This document shows, one piece after another, positions 33,792 through 47,478 of a DNA stretch of 64,000 nucleotides. Positions within the stretch are counted from its first letter, which is position 1. The number at the start of each line of letters is the position of its first letter. The notes beneath the pieces were generated by a model. That model saw only the letters and a program-made list of their open reading frames with translations, searched no databases and had not been told where the DNA came from. A program made the position numbers and the translations under genes. This stretch comes from Mycolicibacter acidiphilus. GTDB lineage: Bacteria; Actinomycetota; Actinomycetes; Mycobacteriales; Mycobacteriaceae. Where the stretch lies: assembly GCF_018455725.1 (NCBI RefSeq), contig NZ_JAHCLR010000004.1, positions 62,001 through 126,000 of the forward strand, in the 5' to 3' direction.

Positions 33792-35759
33792 TCAGACCGA
33801 AGCGGGTTCCGGCTCCACCGAACTGAGCTCCCAACGGCCCTGGCCGAGCAGGTCGAGCACCTGGTTGTGGTGCTGCTTGACGGTGTGCCGGTGGCTGACG
33901 CTGACCACGATGGTCCCCGGCAACTCGGCGCGCAGCAGCTGATACAGCGTCAGCTCCAGTCCTTCGTCGAGAGCGGAGGTGGATTCGTCGAGGAAGACCG
34001 CCTTGGGCTGGGTCAGCAGGATGCGAGCGAACGCCACCCGCTGCTGTTCGCCGGGGGAGAGCACCCGAGCCCAGTCGTCGACGACGTCGAGCTGATCGAT
34101 CAGGTGCGGCAGCGCCACCTTGACCAGCACGTCGAGGAACGCGGCATCCGAGATCTCCTCGGCGGCAAGGGGGTAGGCGATCACCGTGCGCAGATCACCG
34201 AGTGGGAGATAGGGCAGCTGCGAGATGAACATCGTCGCGTTGTCGGCGTCGGGCCGGCGTAAGGTCCCGGATGCGAAGGGCCACAGCTGGGCGAGGCTGC
34301 GCAGCAGCGTCGTCTTGCCGCAGCCCGACGGCCCGGCGATCATCACCGCGTCGCCGATCGCCAGCTGCATGTCCAAGGCGTCGATCAACACATCGCCCGC
34401 GGGGGTGCGCACCTCGACGCCCTCGATCCCGACAGTGCCGTCCGGGCTCGGCTTGACCAGCAGTTCGGGGAGGTCGCGAGCCTCCTTGTTGGCCTCGACC
34501 AGTCCGTGCAGACGGATGATCGCGGCGCGGTAGCCGGCGAAGTCGTCGTACACGTTGCGGAAGAACGACAACCCGCCCTGGATCTGGCCGAATGCCGTGG
34601 CGGTCTGGGTGACGTCGCCGAGTTCGATCTGCCCGTCGAACAGTCGCGGAGCCTGCACCACCCACGGCAGCGGGACGATGATCTGGCTCACCGACAGGTT
34701 CCAGCCGGCGATTCCGATGGTCCGGTTCACGAACTTCAGATAGTTCTCGACGATCGCGTCAAACCGCCGCCGGAGTTGCAAGCGCTCGGCGACTTCGCCG
34801 CGGTAGAACGCGACCGACTCGGCGGCATCTCGTATCCGAACCAGTGCGTAACGGAATGCGGCGTTGGTCTGTTCATTGCGGAAACTCAGCTGGATCAGCG
34901 GACGGCCGATCCAGAACGCGACGACGGTGGCCACCAGCACGTAGCCGATGACGATCCAGAACATCGCGCGCGGGATCGAGAGGCCCAGCACGGTCAGGGT
35001 GCCGGACAGGTTCCACAGGATCGCGGCGAACGACACCACCGACACCACCGACTCGACGGCCGCGAAGATCAGGATGCTGCCGGTGCCGTTGGCCGGGGCG
35101 TTCGGGGCGGCGCCGTTGCCGGCGGTGAAGATGTCGATGTCCTGCTGGATGCGCTGATCGGGGTTGTCGATCGCGCCCTCGACCGCATCCCCGTCGGCGC
35201 CGGTGGGTGACACGTCGAGTTTCGCGTGCACGAAGTGCGCCCGGTAGTAGGCCCGATCACCCAGCCAGTCGCCGGTGAGGCGATCGGTGAGCCAGATTCG
35301 CCAGTCCACCATGAAGTGCTGGGCCAGGTAGATGTCGCCCATCACCCGGGCCACATGTAGCGCTGCCATCAGGCTGAAGATCCCGATCGCCATCCAGAAT
35401 CCGTGCACGCCGGACTGCTTCACCGCTTCGTTGCCGGACGCTGCCCCCTTGGCGGCGATCTGCACCGCGGTGAACATGTCGTTGCTCTGGTAACTGAACA
35501 GCACGTTGAGCCGCACCGCGGTGATCACCGACAGCAGCAGCACCCCGAGCATCGCCCAGGCTTTGATGCTGGACCGGCCGGTGAAGTAGGCACCGGAGAT
35601 CTCCCAGAACTGGCGCGCCCACGGCGTCGTCACCCGCAGCACCGCCAGCACTGCGATGACGCAGACGGCGCTGATCGCCCAGGCCATCGCGATCCACACC
35701 AGCGATTCGCTCAGTGCATGACCCCAGTCGATGGACGGCTTGAACAGCTTCGGGTCCAC
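33792..35759 (-). CDS. BacA/SbmA-like ABC transporter (Rv1819c homologue)
   Basis: This is a fused ABC transporter with an SbmA/BacA-type membrane domain (about 1-400) and an ATPase domain (about 440-640). Walker A is [10 protein letters not shown] with Lys482, the signature is [12 protein letters not shown] and Walker B is AVFLDEST. In M. tuberculosis Rv1819c imports vitamin B12 and hydrophilic peptides such as bleomycin. The GTG at 35759 has AGGAG upstream. The length, 655 residues, is close to 639. It is divergent from secA2. Confidence 0.95.
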   Translation of the reverse strand: MDPKLFKPSIDWGHALSESLVWIAMAWAISAVCVIAVLAVLRVTTPWARQFWEISGAYFTGRSSIKAWAMLGVLLLSVITAVRLNVLFSYQSNDMFTAVQIAAKGAASGNEAVKQSGVHGFWMAIGIFSLMAALHVARVMGDIYLAQHFMVDWRIWLTDRLTGDWLGDRAYYRAHFVHAKLDVSPTGADGDAVEGAIDNPDQRIQQDIDIFTAGNGAAPNAPANGTGSILIFAAVESVVSVVSFAAILWNLSGTLTVLGLSIPRAMFWIVIGYVLVATVVAFWIGRPLIQLSFRNEQTNAAFRYALVRIRDAAESVAFYRGEVAERLQLRRRFDAIVENYLKFVNRTIGIAGWNLSVSQIIVPLPWVVQAPRLFDGQIELGDVTQTATAFGQIQGGLSFFRNVYDDFAGYRAAIIRLHGLVEANKEARDLPELLVKPSPDGTVGIEGVEVRTPAGDVLIDALDMQLAIGDAVMIAGPSGCGKTTLLRSLAQLWPFASGTLRRPDADNATMFISQLPYLPLGDLRTVIAYPLAAEEISDAAFLDVLVKVALPHLIDQLDVVDDWARVLSPGEQQRVAFARILLTQPKAVFLDESTSALDEGLELTLYQLLRAELPGTIVVSVSHRHTVKQHHNQVLDLLGQGRWELSSVEPEPASV

Positions 35760-35906
35760 GGCGACGTCTCCTCACAACCCCGGACAGCCCGGTCGGCGTC
35801 CGATCGAAATCCCGTGCGCAACCTACCCCAGCGGCCCTGGACGGTGCCTGATGAGGACCGGCACGGCGGGGGCGGTGCCGACAGCCGGCGGGCGTCGATC
35901 ACCGCG

Positions 35907-35912
35907 TACCGT
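35907..35912 (+). promoter_or_regulatory. -10 element of a possibly leaderless secA2 transcript
   Basis: TACCGT (TANNNT) ends 6 nt before the GTG at 35919, with no ribosome-binding site between. The spacing is the same as at the desaturase gene. Confidence 0.4.
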
Positions 35913-35918
35913 TGTTGC

Positions 35919-38294
35919 GTGGCTAACACCTCGAAAACCGCCTCGAAAAGCGCCTCGAAAGCCGCCGACGCCAAGTCGGGCCGGCTGAGCGGCCGGTTCT
36001 GGAAACTGCTGGGCGCCAGCACCGAGAAGAACCAGAGCCGCTCGATGGCGGAGGTGACCGCCGCCGAGAAATACACCGCCAAAGCCGCCGGCCTCGACGC
36101 CGAGCAGCTGACCAAGGCCGCCAAACTGCTCGACCTCAAGGCGCTGGCCGACGCCGGCGACATCCCGCAGTTCCTGGCGATCGCCCGCGAAGCCGCCGAC
36201 CGCAGCATCGAGATGCGGCCGTTCGACGTGCAGTTGCAGGGCGCGCTGCGGATGCTCGCCGGTGACGTCGTGGAGATGGCCACCGGTGAGGGCAAGACGC
36301 TGTCCGGTGCGATCGCCGCGGCCGGCTACGCCCTCGGTGGCCGGCACGTGCACGTCGTCACGATCAACGACTACCTGGCCCGCCGCGACGCCGAGTGGAT
36401 GGGCCCGCTGCTCAAGGCGCTGGGCCTGACCGTCGGCTGGATCACCGAGGACTCCACCGCCGCCGACCGGCGCGCCGCCTACCAGTGCGACGTCACCTAC
36501 GCCTCGGTCAACGAGATCGGGTTCGACGTGCTGCGCGACCAGCTGGTCACCGACGTCGCCGACCTGGTGTCGCCGAACCCGGACGTCGCGCTGATCGACG
36601 AGGCCGACTCGGTGCTGGTCGACGAGGCGCTGGTGCCGCTGGTGCTGGCCGGCACCACCCACCGGGAGACGCCGCGACTGGAGATCGTCGACCTGATCGG
36701 ACGGCTGGAACCGGGGGAGGACTACGACTCCGACGAGGACCGGCGCAACATCCACCTCACCGAGGCCGGCGCCCGCAAGGTCGAGAAAGCGCTCGGCGGC
36801 ATCGACCTGTACTCCGAGGAGAACGTCACCACCACGCTGACCGAGGTCAACGTCGCCCTGCACGCGCACGTGCTGCTGCAGCGCGACGTGCACTACATCG
36901 TCCGCGACGGCAAGGTGCAGCTGATCAACGCCTCCCGCGGCCGGATCGCCACCCTGCAGCGCTGGCCGGACGGCCTGCAGGCCGCCGTCGAGGCCAAGGA
37001 GGGCATCGAGACCACCGAGACCGGCGAGGTGCTCGACACCATCACCGTGCAGGCTCTGGTCAACCGGTACCCGACCGTCTGCGGCATGACCGGCACGGCG
37101 CTGGCCGCCGGTGAGCAGCTGCGCCAGTTCTACAAACTGGGCGTCTCCCCGATCCCGTCGAACATGCCGAACATCCGCGAGGACGAGGCCGACCGGGTCT
37201 ACATCACCGCCGCGGCCAAGAGCGACGCGATCGTCGAGCACATCGTCGAGGTGCACGCCACCGGGCAGCCGGTGCTGGTCGGCACCCACGACGTCGCCGA
37301 ATCCGAGGAACTGGCCGAGCGGCTGCTCAAGCGCAAGGTGCCGGCCGCGGTGCTCAACGCCAAGAACGACGCCGACGAGGCGAAGGTGATCGCCGAGGCC
37401 GGCAAGCTCGGCGCGGTCACCGTCTCCACCCAGATGGCCGGCCGCGGCACCGACATCCGGCTCGGCGGTTCGTCGGAGAACCAAGCGGCCGACCATGACA
37501 AGGTGGTCGAACTGGGCGGGCTGCACGTGATCGGCACCGGGCGCCAGCACACCGAGCGGCTGGACAACCAGTTGCGCGGCCGGGCCGGCCGGCAGGGCGA
37601 CCCCGGGTCGACGGTGTTCTTCTCCAGCTGGGAGGACGAGGTCGCGCTGACCAACCTCGAACCGGGCAAGCTGCCGATGGAGACCGACGGAGACGGCCGG
37701 ATCGTCAGCTCGAAGGCGTCGTCGCTGCTCGACCACGCCCAGCGGATCGCCGAGGGCAAGCTGCTCGACATCCACGCCAACACCTGGCGGTACAACCAGC
37801 TGATCGCCCAGCAGCGGGCCATCATCGTCGAACGCCGCAACACCCTGCTGTCGACGCCGGCCGCGGCTGAGGAAATCGCCGAACTGGCGCCGGAGCGCTA
37901 CAAGGAGCTGCGGGCGAAATTCGGTGACGACGCCGACGCGAAGCTGGAGAAGATCTGCCGGCAGATCATGCTCTACCACCTGGACCGTGGCTGGGCCGAC
38001 CACCTGGCGTTCCTGGCCGACATCCGGGAGAGCATCCACCTGCGGGCGCTGGGCCGGCAGAACCCGCTCGACGAGTTCCACCGGATGGCGCTGGACGCGT
38101 TCGCCTCACTGGCCGCCGACGCCATCGAGGCGTCGCAGCAGACGTTCGAGACCTCCGAGGAGATCGAGGCCGAACCCGGGGTCGACCTGTCGAAACTGGC
38201 CCGGCCGACCTCGACGTGGACCTACATGGTCCGGGACAACCCGCTCAACGACGACACCCTGGATGCGCTGAGCCTGCCCGGCATTTTCCGCTAG
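35919..38294 (+). CDS. secA2: Accessory preprotein translocase ATPase SecA2
   Basis: SecA2 is the accessory SecA that exports a subset of proteins with SecYEG. The N-terminus is Lys/Ser/Ala-rich. The motor has Walker A ATGEGKT and DEAD-like VALIDEAD, the preprotein cross-linking region, and helicase motif VI-like [15 protein letters not shown]. It lacks the zinc-binding tail of SecA1. At 791 residues it is near the 808 of M. tuberculosis. The GTG at 35919 matches the known N-terminus; the longer open frame from 35403 is antisense to the ABC gene. Confidence 0.96.
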   Translation: MANTSKTASKSASKAADAKSGRLSGRFWKLLGASTEKNQSRSMAEVTAAEKYTAKAAGLDAEQLTKAAKLLDLKALADAGDIPQFLAIAREAADRSIEMRPFDVQLQGALRMLAGDVVEMATGEGKTLSGAIAAAGYALGGRHVHVVTINDYLARRDAEWMGPLLKALGLTVGWITEDSTAADRRAAYQCDVTYASVNEIGFDVLRDQLVTDVADLVSPNPDVALIDEADSVLVDEALVPLVLAGTTHRETPRLEIVDLIGRLEPGEDYDSDEDRRNIHLTEAGARKVEKALGGIDLYSEENVTTTLTEVNVALHAHVLLQRDVHYIVRDGKVQLINASRGRIATLQRWPDGLQAAVEAKEGIETTETGEVLDTITVQALVNRYPTVCGMTGTALAAGEQLRQFYKLGVSPIPSNMPNIREDEADRVYITAAAKSDAIVEHIVEVHATGQPVLVGTHDVAESEELAERLLKRKVPAAVLNAKNDADEAKVIAEAGKLGAVTVSTQMAGRGTDIRLGGSSENQAADHDKVVELGGLHVIGTGRQHTERLDNQLRGRAGRQGDPGSTVFFSSWEDEVALTNLEPGKLPMETDGDGRIVSSKASSLLDHAQRIAEGKLLDIHANTWRYNQLIAQQRAIIVERRNTLLSTPAAAEEIAELAPERYKELRAKFGDDADAKLEKICRQIMLYHLDRGWADHLAFLADIRESIHLRALGRQNPLDEFHRMALDAFASLAADAIEASQQTFETSEEIEAEPGVDLSKLARPTSTWTYMVRDNPLNDDTLDALSLPGIFR

Positions 38295-38304
38295 GGTTCC
38301 CGGC

Positions 38305-38928
38305 ATGGCTGCCGGTTCCGGATCCGACGCGATCCCCGACCGGGTTCTGACGGTGCCGAACGCGATCAGCGCGGCCCGGCTCGTGCTGATCGCGATCTTC
38401 CTGTTCCAGCTGCTGGTGCTGCGCGCCGACGGCTGGGCGGTGGCGACCCTGATGCTCAGCGGCGCCTCGGATTGGGCCGACGGCAAACTCGCCCGGGTGC
38501 TGGGTCAGTCGTCACGGCTGGGTGCGCTGCTCGACCCGGCGATCGACCGGATCTACATGGCGGCGGTACCGATCGCGTTCGGGCTGCGCGACCTGGTGCC
38601 GTGGTGGATCGTCGCCGCGGTGCTGGGCCGCGACGCGCTGCTGGCCGTCACCCTGCCGGTGCTGCGCGGGCGCGGTCTGACCGCACTGCCGGTCACCTAC
38701 ATCGGCAAGGCCGGGACCTTCGCGCTGATGTCGGCGTTCCCGCTGATCCTGCTCGGCGGATTCGATGCGCAGTGGAGTCGCGTGGTGCTGGCGTTCGGGT
38801 GGGCGTTCCTGATCTGGGGCCTGGGCATGTACCTGTGGGCGCTCGTCCTGTATCTGGCGCAGGTGACGCTGGTGGTCCGCCGGCTGCCCAAGGTCGCCAG
38901 GGACGCAGCCGGAGTGGCGGATGGCTGA
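38305..38928 (+). CDS. pgsA2: CDP-alcohol phosphatidyltransferase PgsA2
   Basis: This membrane phospholipid synthase has the CDP-alcohol signature DGx2ARx8Gx3Dx3D, seen as [20 protein letters not shown] (then AID), and about five membrane helices. It is 207 residues long (209 in M. tuberculosis). The exact lipid product of PgsA2 is unsettled. It starts 10 nt after secA2, and its 3' end overlaps the DUF881 gene. Confidence 0.94.
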   Translation: MAAGSGSDAIPDRVLTVPNAISAARLVLIAIFLFQLLVLRADGWAVATLMLSGASDWADGKLARVLGQSSRLGALLDPAIDRIYMAAVPIAFGLRDLVPWWIVAAVLGRDALLAVTLPVLRGRGLTALPVTYIGKAGTFALMSAFPLILLGGFDAQWSRVVLAFGWAFLIWGLGMYLWALVLYLAQVTLVVRRLPKVARDAAGVADG

Positions 38929-39841
38929 ACCGTTCTTCGCGCTCAGCGGCTTCGACGCCCAGGCCAGCCGCAACGCCCACGAGGCGGGCCGGCCACAGGT
39001 GTTCGCGGTGCCCTCACTACTGCGGTCCCTGCTCACCGACCACCTCGACCCGGGTTACGCCGCCGCGGCGGAGCGCACCCGCAACGGCGCCGGGTCGGGG
39101 CGCGCGGCCACCTGGGCGTGGGAGGCGCTGGCGGCGCTGCTGGTGGCCGCGGTGTTCGCCGTCGCGGTCGCCCAGGCGAGGTCGATGGCGCCGGGGGTGC
39201 GCACCGCGCAGCAGGTGCTGGCCGGCAACGTGCGGGCGGCCGGGGCCGCGACCGACGCACTGGTCGAGCAGCGCAACACACTGTCGGCACGCGTCGACGA
39301 ACTGCGGCGGCAGCGCCTCACCGACGACGCCGCAGGACAGCGGCTGCTGGCCGGGCTGGACGCGCTGAGCCTGGCGGCGGCCAGCGGCGCGGTGACCGGG
39401 CCGGGGCTGCGGATCACCGTCACCGAGCCCGGCGTCGGCCGGAACCTGTCGGATGCGTCCAAGCAGCGGGTCTCCGGCAGTCAGCAGATCATCCTGGACC
39501 GCGACCTGCAGCTCGTCGTCAACTCGCTGTGGGCCGCCGGTGCGGAGGCGATCGCGATCGGCGACGTCCGGATCGGACCGAATGTGACGATCCGGCAGGC
39601 CGGCGGTGCGATCCTGGCCGACAACAACCCGCTCAGCAGCCCCTACACGATCCGCGCGATCGGCCCCCCGACCGAACTCCGGGACGGCTTCGGTCGCAGT
39701 CTCGGCCTGGAGCGGCTACGGCTGCTGGAGATCTCCTACGGGGTGGTGGTGCACGTCGACACCGACACCGGACCCCACGACCTGACCCTGCCCGCAGGCG
39801 CGACGCGTGCCGTCAGGTTCGCAGAACCGATGGAGGAGTAG
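38921..39841 (+). CDS. DUF881 protein (Rv1823-like)
   Basis: This 306-residue protein has one membrane helix (about 66-86), a coiled-coil segment (about 95-140) and a periplasmic DUF881 domain ([12 protein letters not shown] to the end). It forms a conserved three-gene block with Sbp and a second DUF881 protein, found widely in actinobacteria and firmicutes near division or envelope genes. The start overlaps pgsA2; the stop abuts sbp. Confidence 0.9.
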   Translation: MAEPFFALSGFDAQASRNAHEAGRPQVFAVPSLLRSLLTDHLDPGYAAAAERTRNGAGSGRAATWAWEALAALLVAAVFAVAVAQARSMAPGVRTAQQVLAGNVRAAGAATDALVEQRNTLSARVDELRRQRLTDDAAGQRLLAGLDALSLAAASGAVTGPGLRITVTEPGVGRNLSDASKQRVSGSQQIILDRDLQLVVNSLWAAGAEAIAIGDVRIGPNVTIRQAGGAILADNNPLSSPYTIRAIGPPTELRDGFGRSLGLERLRLLEISYGVVVHVDTDTGPHDLTLPAGATRAVRFAEPMEE

Positions 39842-40174
39842 ATGATCGGTATCGCCGCACTGATCGCCGGCATCGCACTGGGGTTGTTCTTCCACCCCAG
39901 CGTGCCGGAGGAGGTTCAGCCATACCTGCCGATCGCCGTGGTGGCCGCCCTGGACGCGGTGTTCGGGGGACTGCGGGCCTACCTGGAGCGGATCTTCGAC
40001 GCGAAGGTGTTCGTCGTGTCGTTCGTGTTCAACGTCCTGGTGGCCGCACTCATCGTCTACGTGGGCGACCAGTTGGGGGTCGGCACCCAGTTGTCCACCG
40101 CGATCATCGTCGTGCTGGGCATCCGCATCTTCGGCAATGCCGCCGCACTGCGTCGACGACTGTTCGGGGCCTGA
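39842..40174 (+). CDS. Small basic protein, DUF1290 (Sbp, Rv1824-like)
   Basis: This 110-residue membrane protein has three helices (about 2-17, 29-44 and 54-78) and the conserved PYLPIAVVAALDAVFGGLRA region. It starts immediately after the DUF881 stop. Its function is unknown; Sbp in firmicutes lies next to division genes. Confidence 0.9.
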   Translation: MIGIAALIAGIALGLFFHPSVPEEVQPYLPIAVVAALDAVFGGLRAYLERIFDAKVFVVSFVFNVLVAALIVYVGDQLGVGTQLSTAIIVVLGIRIFGNAAALRRRLFGA

Positions 40175-40180
40175 TCTCCG

Positions 40181-40948
40181 ATGACCGACGACACCGCATC
40201 GCACGGCCGGCACGAGATGCCCGAGCCGCAGCGTCGCCGCCGGTTCGGTGCGCTGCGGTCCGGCCGGCCGGTGTTCGGCGTCCTCGCGATACTGCTGTGT
40301 CTGCTGCTGGGCGCGGCGATCGTGACCCAGGTCCGGCAGAACGAGTCCGGCGACGCACTGGACACCGCCCGGCCCGCCGATCTGCTGGTGCTGCTGGACT
40401 CACTGCGGCAGCGCGAAGCCGCCCTGCACACCGAGGTCGCCGAACTGCAGCAGACGTTGACCGCACTGCAGCAATCCGGTACCAGCGACGCCGCCGCCAT
40501 CGAGGACGCGCAGGCGCGCCTGAGTGCGCTGGCGATCATGATCGGCACCGTGGGGGCGGTCGGGCCCGGGGTGACCGTCACCGTCGACGATCCGGGCCGC
40601 GGAGTGACGGCGGCGACCATGCTCGACGTCATCAACGAACTGCGGGCGGCCGGGGCCGAGGCGATGGCGGTCCGCGACGCCGGTCAGGCCGTGCGGGTCG
40701 GGGTGGACACCTGGGTGGTCGGCGGCCCCGGCGCACTAGACTTCGACGGCACCACGTTGGCCCCGCCGTATTCCGTTCTGGCGATTGGGGATCCGCCTAC
40801 CCTGGCCGCGGCGATGAACATCCCGGGCGGCGCAGTGGACAGCGTCCGGCGGCTCGGGGGGACGATGACCGTGCAGCAGGCGGAGCACATGGCGGTCACC
40901 GTGTTGCGGCAACCGAAACCCCGCCAATACGCTCAGCCCGTCAAATGA
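40181..40948 (+). CDS. DUF881 protein (Rv1825-like)
   Basis: This 255-residue paralogue of the upstream DUF881 protein has a membrane helix (about 29-48), a coiled coil (about 70-110) and a DUF881 domain beginning VGPGVTVTVDDPGRG. Together with Sbp it may form an envelope complex. The homologue is 292 residues; here the N-terminal cytosolic part is shorter. Confidence 0.9.
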   Translation: MTDDTASHGRHEMPEPQRRRRFGALRSGRPVFGVLAILLCLLLGAAIVTQVRQNESGDALDTARPADLLVLLDSLRQREAALHTEVAELQQTLTALQQSGTSDAAAIEDAQARLSALAIMIGTVGAVGPGVTVTVDDPGRGVTAATMLDVINELRAAGAEAMAVRDAGQAVRVGVDTWVVGGPGALDFDGTTLAPPYSVLAIGDPPTLAAAMNIPGGAVDSVRRLGGTMTVQQAEHMAVTVLRQPKPRQYAQPVK

Positions 40949-40973
40949 ACACCACTGAGGAAGAAAGGGCACG

Positions 40974-41387
40974 GTGAACGCTGTGAGCGACGTCCCGTCC
41001 GACCTGCACTACACCAGCGAACACGAATGGGTCCGGCGCACCGGCGAGAACACCGTGCGGGTGGGGATCACCGATTTCGCCCAGGCGGCGCTCGGCGACG
41101 TGGTGTTCGTCCAGCTGCCCGGGGTCGACACCGCGGTGACCGCGGGCGAGACCTTCGGCGAGGTGGAGTCGACCAAGTCGGTGTCCGATCTGTACGCGCC
41201 GATCTCGGCACGCGTCGTCGCGGTCAACGCCGATCTGGACGCCACGCCGCAACTGGTCAACTCCGACCCGTACGGCGCCGGCTGGCTGCTCGACCTCCAG
41301 GTGGAGAACACCGAGGTGGCGGCGTTGGATGAGCGGCTTGCGGCGCTGTTGACCGCCGAGGCATACCGCTCGACCGTGGCCGAATGA
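40974..41387 (+). CDS. gcvH: Glycine cleavage system H protein
   Basis: GcvH is the lipoyl carrier of the glycine cleavage system. The lipoyl-lysine motif [12 protein letters not shown] has Lys68, and HEWVRR near the N-terminus is typical. GTG at 40974 has GAAAGGG upstream. A GTG at 40983 gives the 134-residue form that matches M. tuberculosis better but has a distant ribosome-binding site. Its partner gcvB lies 3.6 kb away under its own riboswitch. Confidence 0.96.
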   Translation: MNAVSDVPSDLHYTSEHEWVRRTGENTVRVGITDFAQAALGDVVFVQLPGVDTAVTAGETFGEVESTKSVSDLYAPISARVVAVNADLDATPQLVNSDPYGAGWLLDLQVENTEVAALDERLAALLTAEAYRSTVAE

Positions 41388-41562
41388 CGATTGTTAACCT
41401 GCCTGCCGGGATCAGCCGGCGGATCGGAGACCGGATCCCGCCGTGCGGGGGACATTTCCGGCCGCTGCGCGGTACGGTCGACACATCGCCGGTGCGGTCG
41501 GTGGCAGGAATGCGCGGCGGAATTGACCGGATAATGCGAGAGCGTCCAGTAAGGAGCAATGG

Positions 41563-42036
41563 GTGACGGAGAAGGATAGCGGCCAGGGCAGTGAAGAGGT
41601 CACCGTGGAAACCACCTCGGTGTTCCGGGCTGACTTCTTGAACGAACTCGACGCGCCCGCCCAGACCGGCGGTGAGAGCCTGGCCTCCGGTGTGGAGGGG
41701 CTGCCTGCCGGGTCGGCGCTGCTGGTCGTCAAACGGGGTCCGAACGCCGGATCGCGGTTCCTGCTCGACCAGCCGGTCACCGCGGCCGGGCGTCACCCCG
41801 ACAGTGACATCTTCCTCGACGACGTCACGGTCAGCCGCCGGCACGCCGAGTTCCGGTTGGAGGGCAACGAGTTTCAGGTCGTCGACGTCGGCAGCCTCAA
41901 CGGCACCTACGTCAACCGCGAGCCGGTCGACTCGGCGGTGCTGGTCAACGGTGATGAGGTCCAGGTCGGGAAGTTCCGGCTGGTCTTCCTGACCGGGCCG
42001 AAGGCCGGCGAGAATGAGGCCGGGCCGGGCAGCTAG
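41563..42036 (+). CDS. garA: FHA-domain metabolic regulator GarA
   Basis: GarA inhibits 2-oxoglutarate dehydrogenase and glutamate dehydrogenase, relieved when PknB or PknG phosphorylates the N-terminal ETTSVF motif (Thr17, Thr18). The FHA domain spans about residues 55-140 and includes [19 protein letters not shown] and [12 protein letters not shown] at 41563 has AAGGAG 6 nt upstream. The length is 157 residues against 162. The stop overlaps the MerR gene by one base. Confidence 0.97.
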   Translation: MTEKDSGQGSEEVTVETTSVFRADFLNELDAPAQTGGESLASGVEGLPAGSALLVVKRGPNAGSRFLLDQPVTAAGRHPDSDIFLDDVTVSRRHAEFRLEGNEFQVVDVGSLNGTYVNREPVDSAVLVNGDEVQVGKFRLVFLTGPKAGENEAGPGS

Positions 42037-42782
42037 TGACCGCGCCTGACAGCCCCGAACTCTCCGGGATGTCGATCGGAGCGGTTCTGGACCTGCTCCG
42101 ACCGGATTTCCCGGACGTCACGATCTCCAAGATCCGTTTCCTGGAGGCAGAGGGGCTGGTGACGCCGCAGCGTGCGTCATCCGGGTATCGGCGATTCAGC
42201 GCGTACGACTGCGCCCGGCTGCGATTCATCCTGACCGCGCAGCGGGATCAGTACCTGCCGCTGAAGGTGATCAAGGCGCGACTGGACGCCGAGGAGGGCG
42301 GAGCGCTGCCGGCGGCGGAGTCGCCCTACCCGGCGCCTCGGCTGGTCGCGGCGGTCGACGCCCACGATGGGGCCGACGGGTACCGGGACGCCGTGCCGCC
42401 GGCGCCCAAGCGGGTCCGGTTGAGCCGGGAGGACCTGCTGGAGCGGTCCGGGGTGAGCGACCAACTGGTGGTGGCGCTGCTCAAGGCCGGGGTGATCGTC
42501 AGCGGTGCGGGTGGGTTCTTCGACGAGCAGTCCGTGGTGATCGCGCAGTGCGCGCAGGCGCTGTCCGAATACGGCGTGGAGCCGCGGCATCTGCGCGCCT
42601 TCCGGTCCGCCGCGGACCGGCAGTCCGACCTGATCGCGCAGATCGCCGGCCCACTGGTCAAAGGCGGCAAGACCGGTGCCCGCGACCGCGCCGACGATCT
42701 GGCGCGCGAGGTCGCGGCGCTGGCGATCACGCTGCACACATCTTTGCTGAAGTCGGCGGTGCACGACGTTCTGCACGGCTGA
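42036..42782 (+). CDS. MerR-family regulator (Rv1828-like)
   Basis: This 248-residue protein has an N-terminal MerR helix-turn-helix ([20 protein letters not shown] to [11 protein letters not shown]) and a long effector/dimerisation part. There are no Cys metal ligands in the HTH-adjacent helix. It starts with GTG on the garA stop. Targets are not established here. Confidence 0.93.
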   Translation: MTAPDSPELSGMSIGAVLDLLRPDFPDVTISKIRFLEAEGLVTPQRASSGYRRFSAYDCARLRFILTAQRDQYLPLKVIKARLDAEEGGALPAAESPYPAPRLVAAVDAHDGADGYRDAVPPAPKRVRLSREDLLERSGVSDQLVVALLKAGVIVSGAGGFFDEQSVVIAQCAQALSEYGVEPRHLRAFRSAADRQSDLIAQIAGPLVKGGKTGARDRADDLAREVAALAITLHTSLLKSAVHDVLHG

Positions 42783-42878
42783 GGACTAGACTTCGTTCGG
42801 CGGCTTGTTGCGGTTATCCGACCGTGGTTCGCAGCGAGTCCGGTTCGGGCACAGGCATATGCGGAGGGCTGGCTGGAG

Positions 42879-43373
42879 ATGGGTGAAGTACGCGTGGTCG
42901 GGATTCGCGTCGAGCAGCCGCAGAACCAGCCGGTGCTGTTGCTGCGGGAAGCCGAGGGCGACCGGTACCTGCCGATCTGGATCGGGCAGGCCGAGGCCGC
43001 GGCCATCGCACTGGAGCAGCAGGGGGTCGAACCGGCCCGGCCGCTGACCCACGACCTGATCCGCGACCTGATCGCGGCACTGGGCCACTCCCTCAAAGAG
43101 GTTCGGATCGTGGACCTGCAGGAGGGCACCTTCTTCGCGGATCTGATCTTCGACCGCGACATCACCGTCTCGGCGCGGCCGTCGGATTCGGTGGCGATCG
43201 CCCTGCGGGTGGGTGTGCCGATCTACGTCGAGGAGTCGGTGCTGGCCGAGGCGGGCCTGCTGATCCCCGACGAGGGCGACGACGAGGGCTCGGGGACCGT
43301 CCGGGAGGACGAGGTGGAGAAGTTCAAGGAGTTCCTCGATAGCGTGTCGCCGGACGATTTCAAAGCAACCTGA
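42879..43373 (+). CDS. DUF151 bifunctional-nuclease family protein (Rv1829-like)
   Basis: This 164-residue protein has the DUF151 core VLLLREAEGDRYLPIWIGQA and a later ARPSDSVAIALR block. Related plant and bacterial proteins have nuclease activity; a role in mycobacteria is not shown. It is conserved between two MerR genes. Confidence 0.92.
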   Translation: MGEVRVVGIRVEQPQNQPVLLLREAEGDRYLPIWIGQAEAAAIALEQQGVEPARPLTHDLIRDLIAALGHSLKEVRIVDLQEGTFFADLIFDRDITVSARPSDSVAIALRVGVPIYVEESVLAEAGLLIPDEGDDEGSGTVREDEVEKFKEFLDSVSPDDFKAT

Positions 43374-43610
43374 CCCGGCGCGGCGGACTCAGCACCGTCA
43401 CAGTCGCGTTTCATCTGTACGCGCTCTTCACGACACGCCAAACAGAACACGCCGGGCCGAAAACGCGGCCACCATACTTGAGCCACGACTTGACGGGGAC
43501 AACAGAACGACAGCGCGTTCAGCGGCGTATGCTCACCACAACTCGGGCAAGAGCAAACGCGGTCACCGGCCAGCCAGTGGCATCGAGCGCGATCGGCGAG
43601 AGGAAGCAGC

Positions 43611-44246
43611 GTGGGCGAGCAACCGGGGCAGGAGCAACTGGACTTCACCGGGCAGTCCGAACCGACGGGTGCCGACGGCCCGGCGGAACGGCCGGCGGGT
43701 GGCGTGCCGGTGCAGGCGGGGCTGTTCCCCGACGATTCGGTCCCCGACGAACTGGTCGGCTACCGCGGGCCCAGCGCCTGTCAGATCGCCGGCATCACCT
43801 ACCGCCAACTGGACTACTGGGCCCGCACCTCGCTGGTGGTGCCCTCGATCCGCGGCGCCGCCGGATCCGGCAGCCAGCGGCTGTACTCGTTCAAAGACAT
43901 CCTGGTGCTCAAGATCGTCAAGCGACTGCTCGACACCGGCATCTCACTGCACAACATCCGGATCGCGGTCGACCACCTGCGTGAGCGCGGGGTCCGCGAC
44001 CTGGCGAACATCACGCTGTTCTCCGACGGCACCACCGTCTACGAATGCACCTCCGCCGAAGAGGTGGTCGACCTGCTGCAGGGCGGGCAGGGCGTGTTCG
44101 GGATCGCCGTCTCCGGTGCGATGCGGGAACTGACCGGGGCGATCGCCGAATTCCCGGGCGAGCGCGCCGACGGCGGCGAGTCGATCAGTGCGCCGGAGGA
44201 CGAACTGGCCAGCCGGCGCAAGTACCGCGACCGCAAGACGGGCTGA
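43611..44246 (+). CDS. resR: MerR-family cell-division regulator (Rv1830; ResR/McdR)
   Basis: This 211-residue protein has a MerR-type HTH (ACQIAGITYRQLDYWARTSL, then GSQRLYSFKD). The M. tuberculosis homologue regulates growth and division genes and is a locus of antibiotic resilience mutations. GTG at 43611 has AGGA upstream. An acidic, Pro-rich N-terminal extension precedes the HTH. A hairpin terminator follows. Confidence 0.93.
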   Translation: MGEQPGQEQLDFTGQSEPTGADGPAERPAGGVPVQAGLFPDDSVPDELVGYRGPSACQIAGITYRQLDYWARTSLVVPSIRGAAGSGSQRLYSFKDILVLKIVKRLLDTGISLHNIRIAVDHLRERGVRDLANITLFSDGTTVYECTSAEEVVDLLQGGQGVFGIAVSGAMRELTGAIAEFPGERADGGESISAPEDELASRRKYRDRKTG

Positions 44247-44247
44247 C

Positions 44248-44298
44248 CGTGCACAGTTGTCCGGCCCCACCTGGGGCAACGGCGGTCAACTGTGCACG
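44248..44298 (+). terminator. 12-bp hairpin after resR with nested stem
   Basis: CGTGCACAGTTG (44248-44259) pairs perfectly with 44287-44298. An inner GCCCC/GGGGC stem sits in the loop. It begins right after the stop codon. Confidence 0.7.
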
Positions 44299-44347
44299 CT
44301 CGCGGTGGGGGTGACCACCCGGTAAGCTGGCGGGGCATCGCATTCGC

Positions 44348-44550
44348 TGCGGGAGAGTTCCGCGTCAACCAGGCGCGGACGCCGAAGGAGCAAGACCTCT
44401 CCGCCAACCTCTCAGGCCCCCGGACCGCGCGAGACAATGGTGCCTCTGGAAAGTGGTGTGTACGAACGCACCCGCCGATGGGGAAAGGCCGGGCCGCCCG
44501 GCTGAAACTCTCAGGTGCCCGGCCCGGGTGAGGACAGAGGGGGAGGGCGA
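44348..44550 (+). promoter_or_regulatory. Tandem glycine riboswitch upstream of gcvB
   Basis: Two glycine aptamers lie in series. The first has GCGGGAGAGTTC, GCCGAAGGAGCAAGACCTCTC and CCAACCTCTCAGGC. The second has GGTGCCTCTGGAAAG, GCCGATGGGGAAAGG, GAAACTCTCAGGTGCC and GGACAGAGGGGG. A -10-like TAAGCT lies at 44323-44328. The known role is that glycine binding turns on glycine cleavage genes. The gcvB ribosome-binding site (GCAGGAG) is about 30 nt past the second aptamer. Confidence 0.93.
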
Positions 44551-44591
44551 CCGCATCGACCGTTGCCCGGCCTACCCGCAGGAGTCCCGCC

Positions 44592-47414
<2,823 letters not shown>

Positions 47415-47429
47415 GCGGTCGACCGCAGA

Positions 47430-47472
47430 CGGCGACGGCCGGTGCCCCGCGGTGGGGCACCGGCCGTCGCCG
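47430..47472. terminator. 19-bp perfect hairpin, bidirectional terminator
   Basis: CGGCGACGGCCGGTGCCCC (47430-47448) pairs perfectly with 47454-47472 around a 5-nt loop. It lies between the convergent gcvB and the exported-protein gene ending at 47479. Confidence 0.85.
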
Positions 47473-47478
47473 CGGTGA

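Noticed and set aside
35823-38081. A 752-residue open frame opposite secA2
   Set aside because: It has shadow composition and complete overlap with a well-identified gene.
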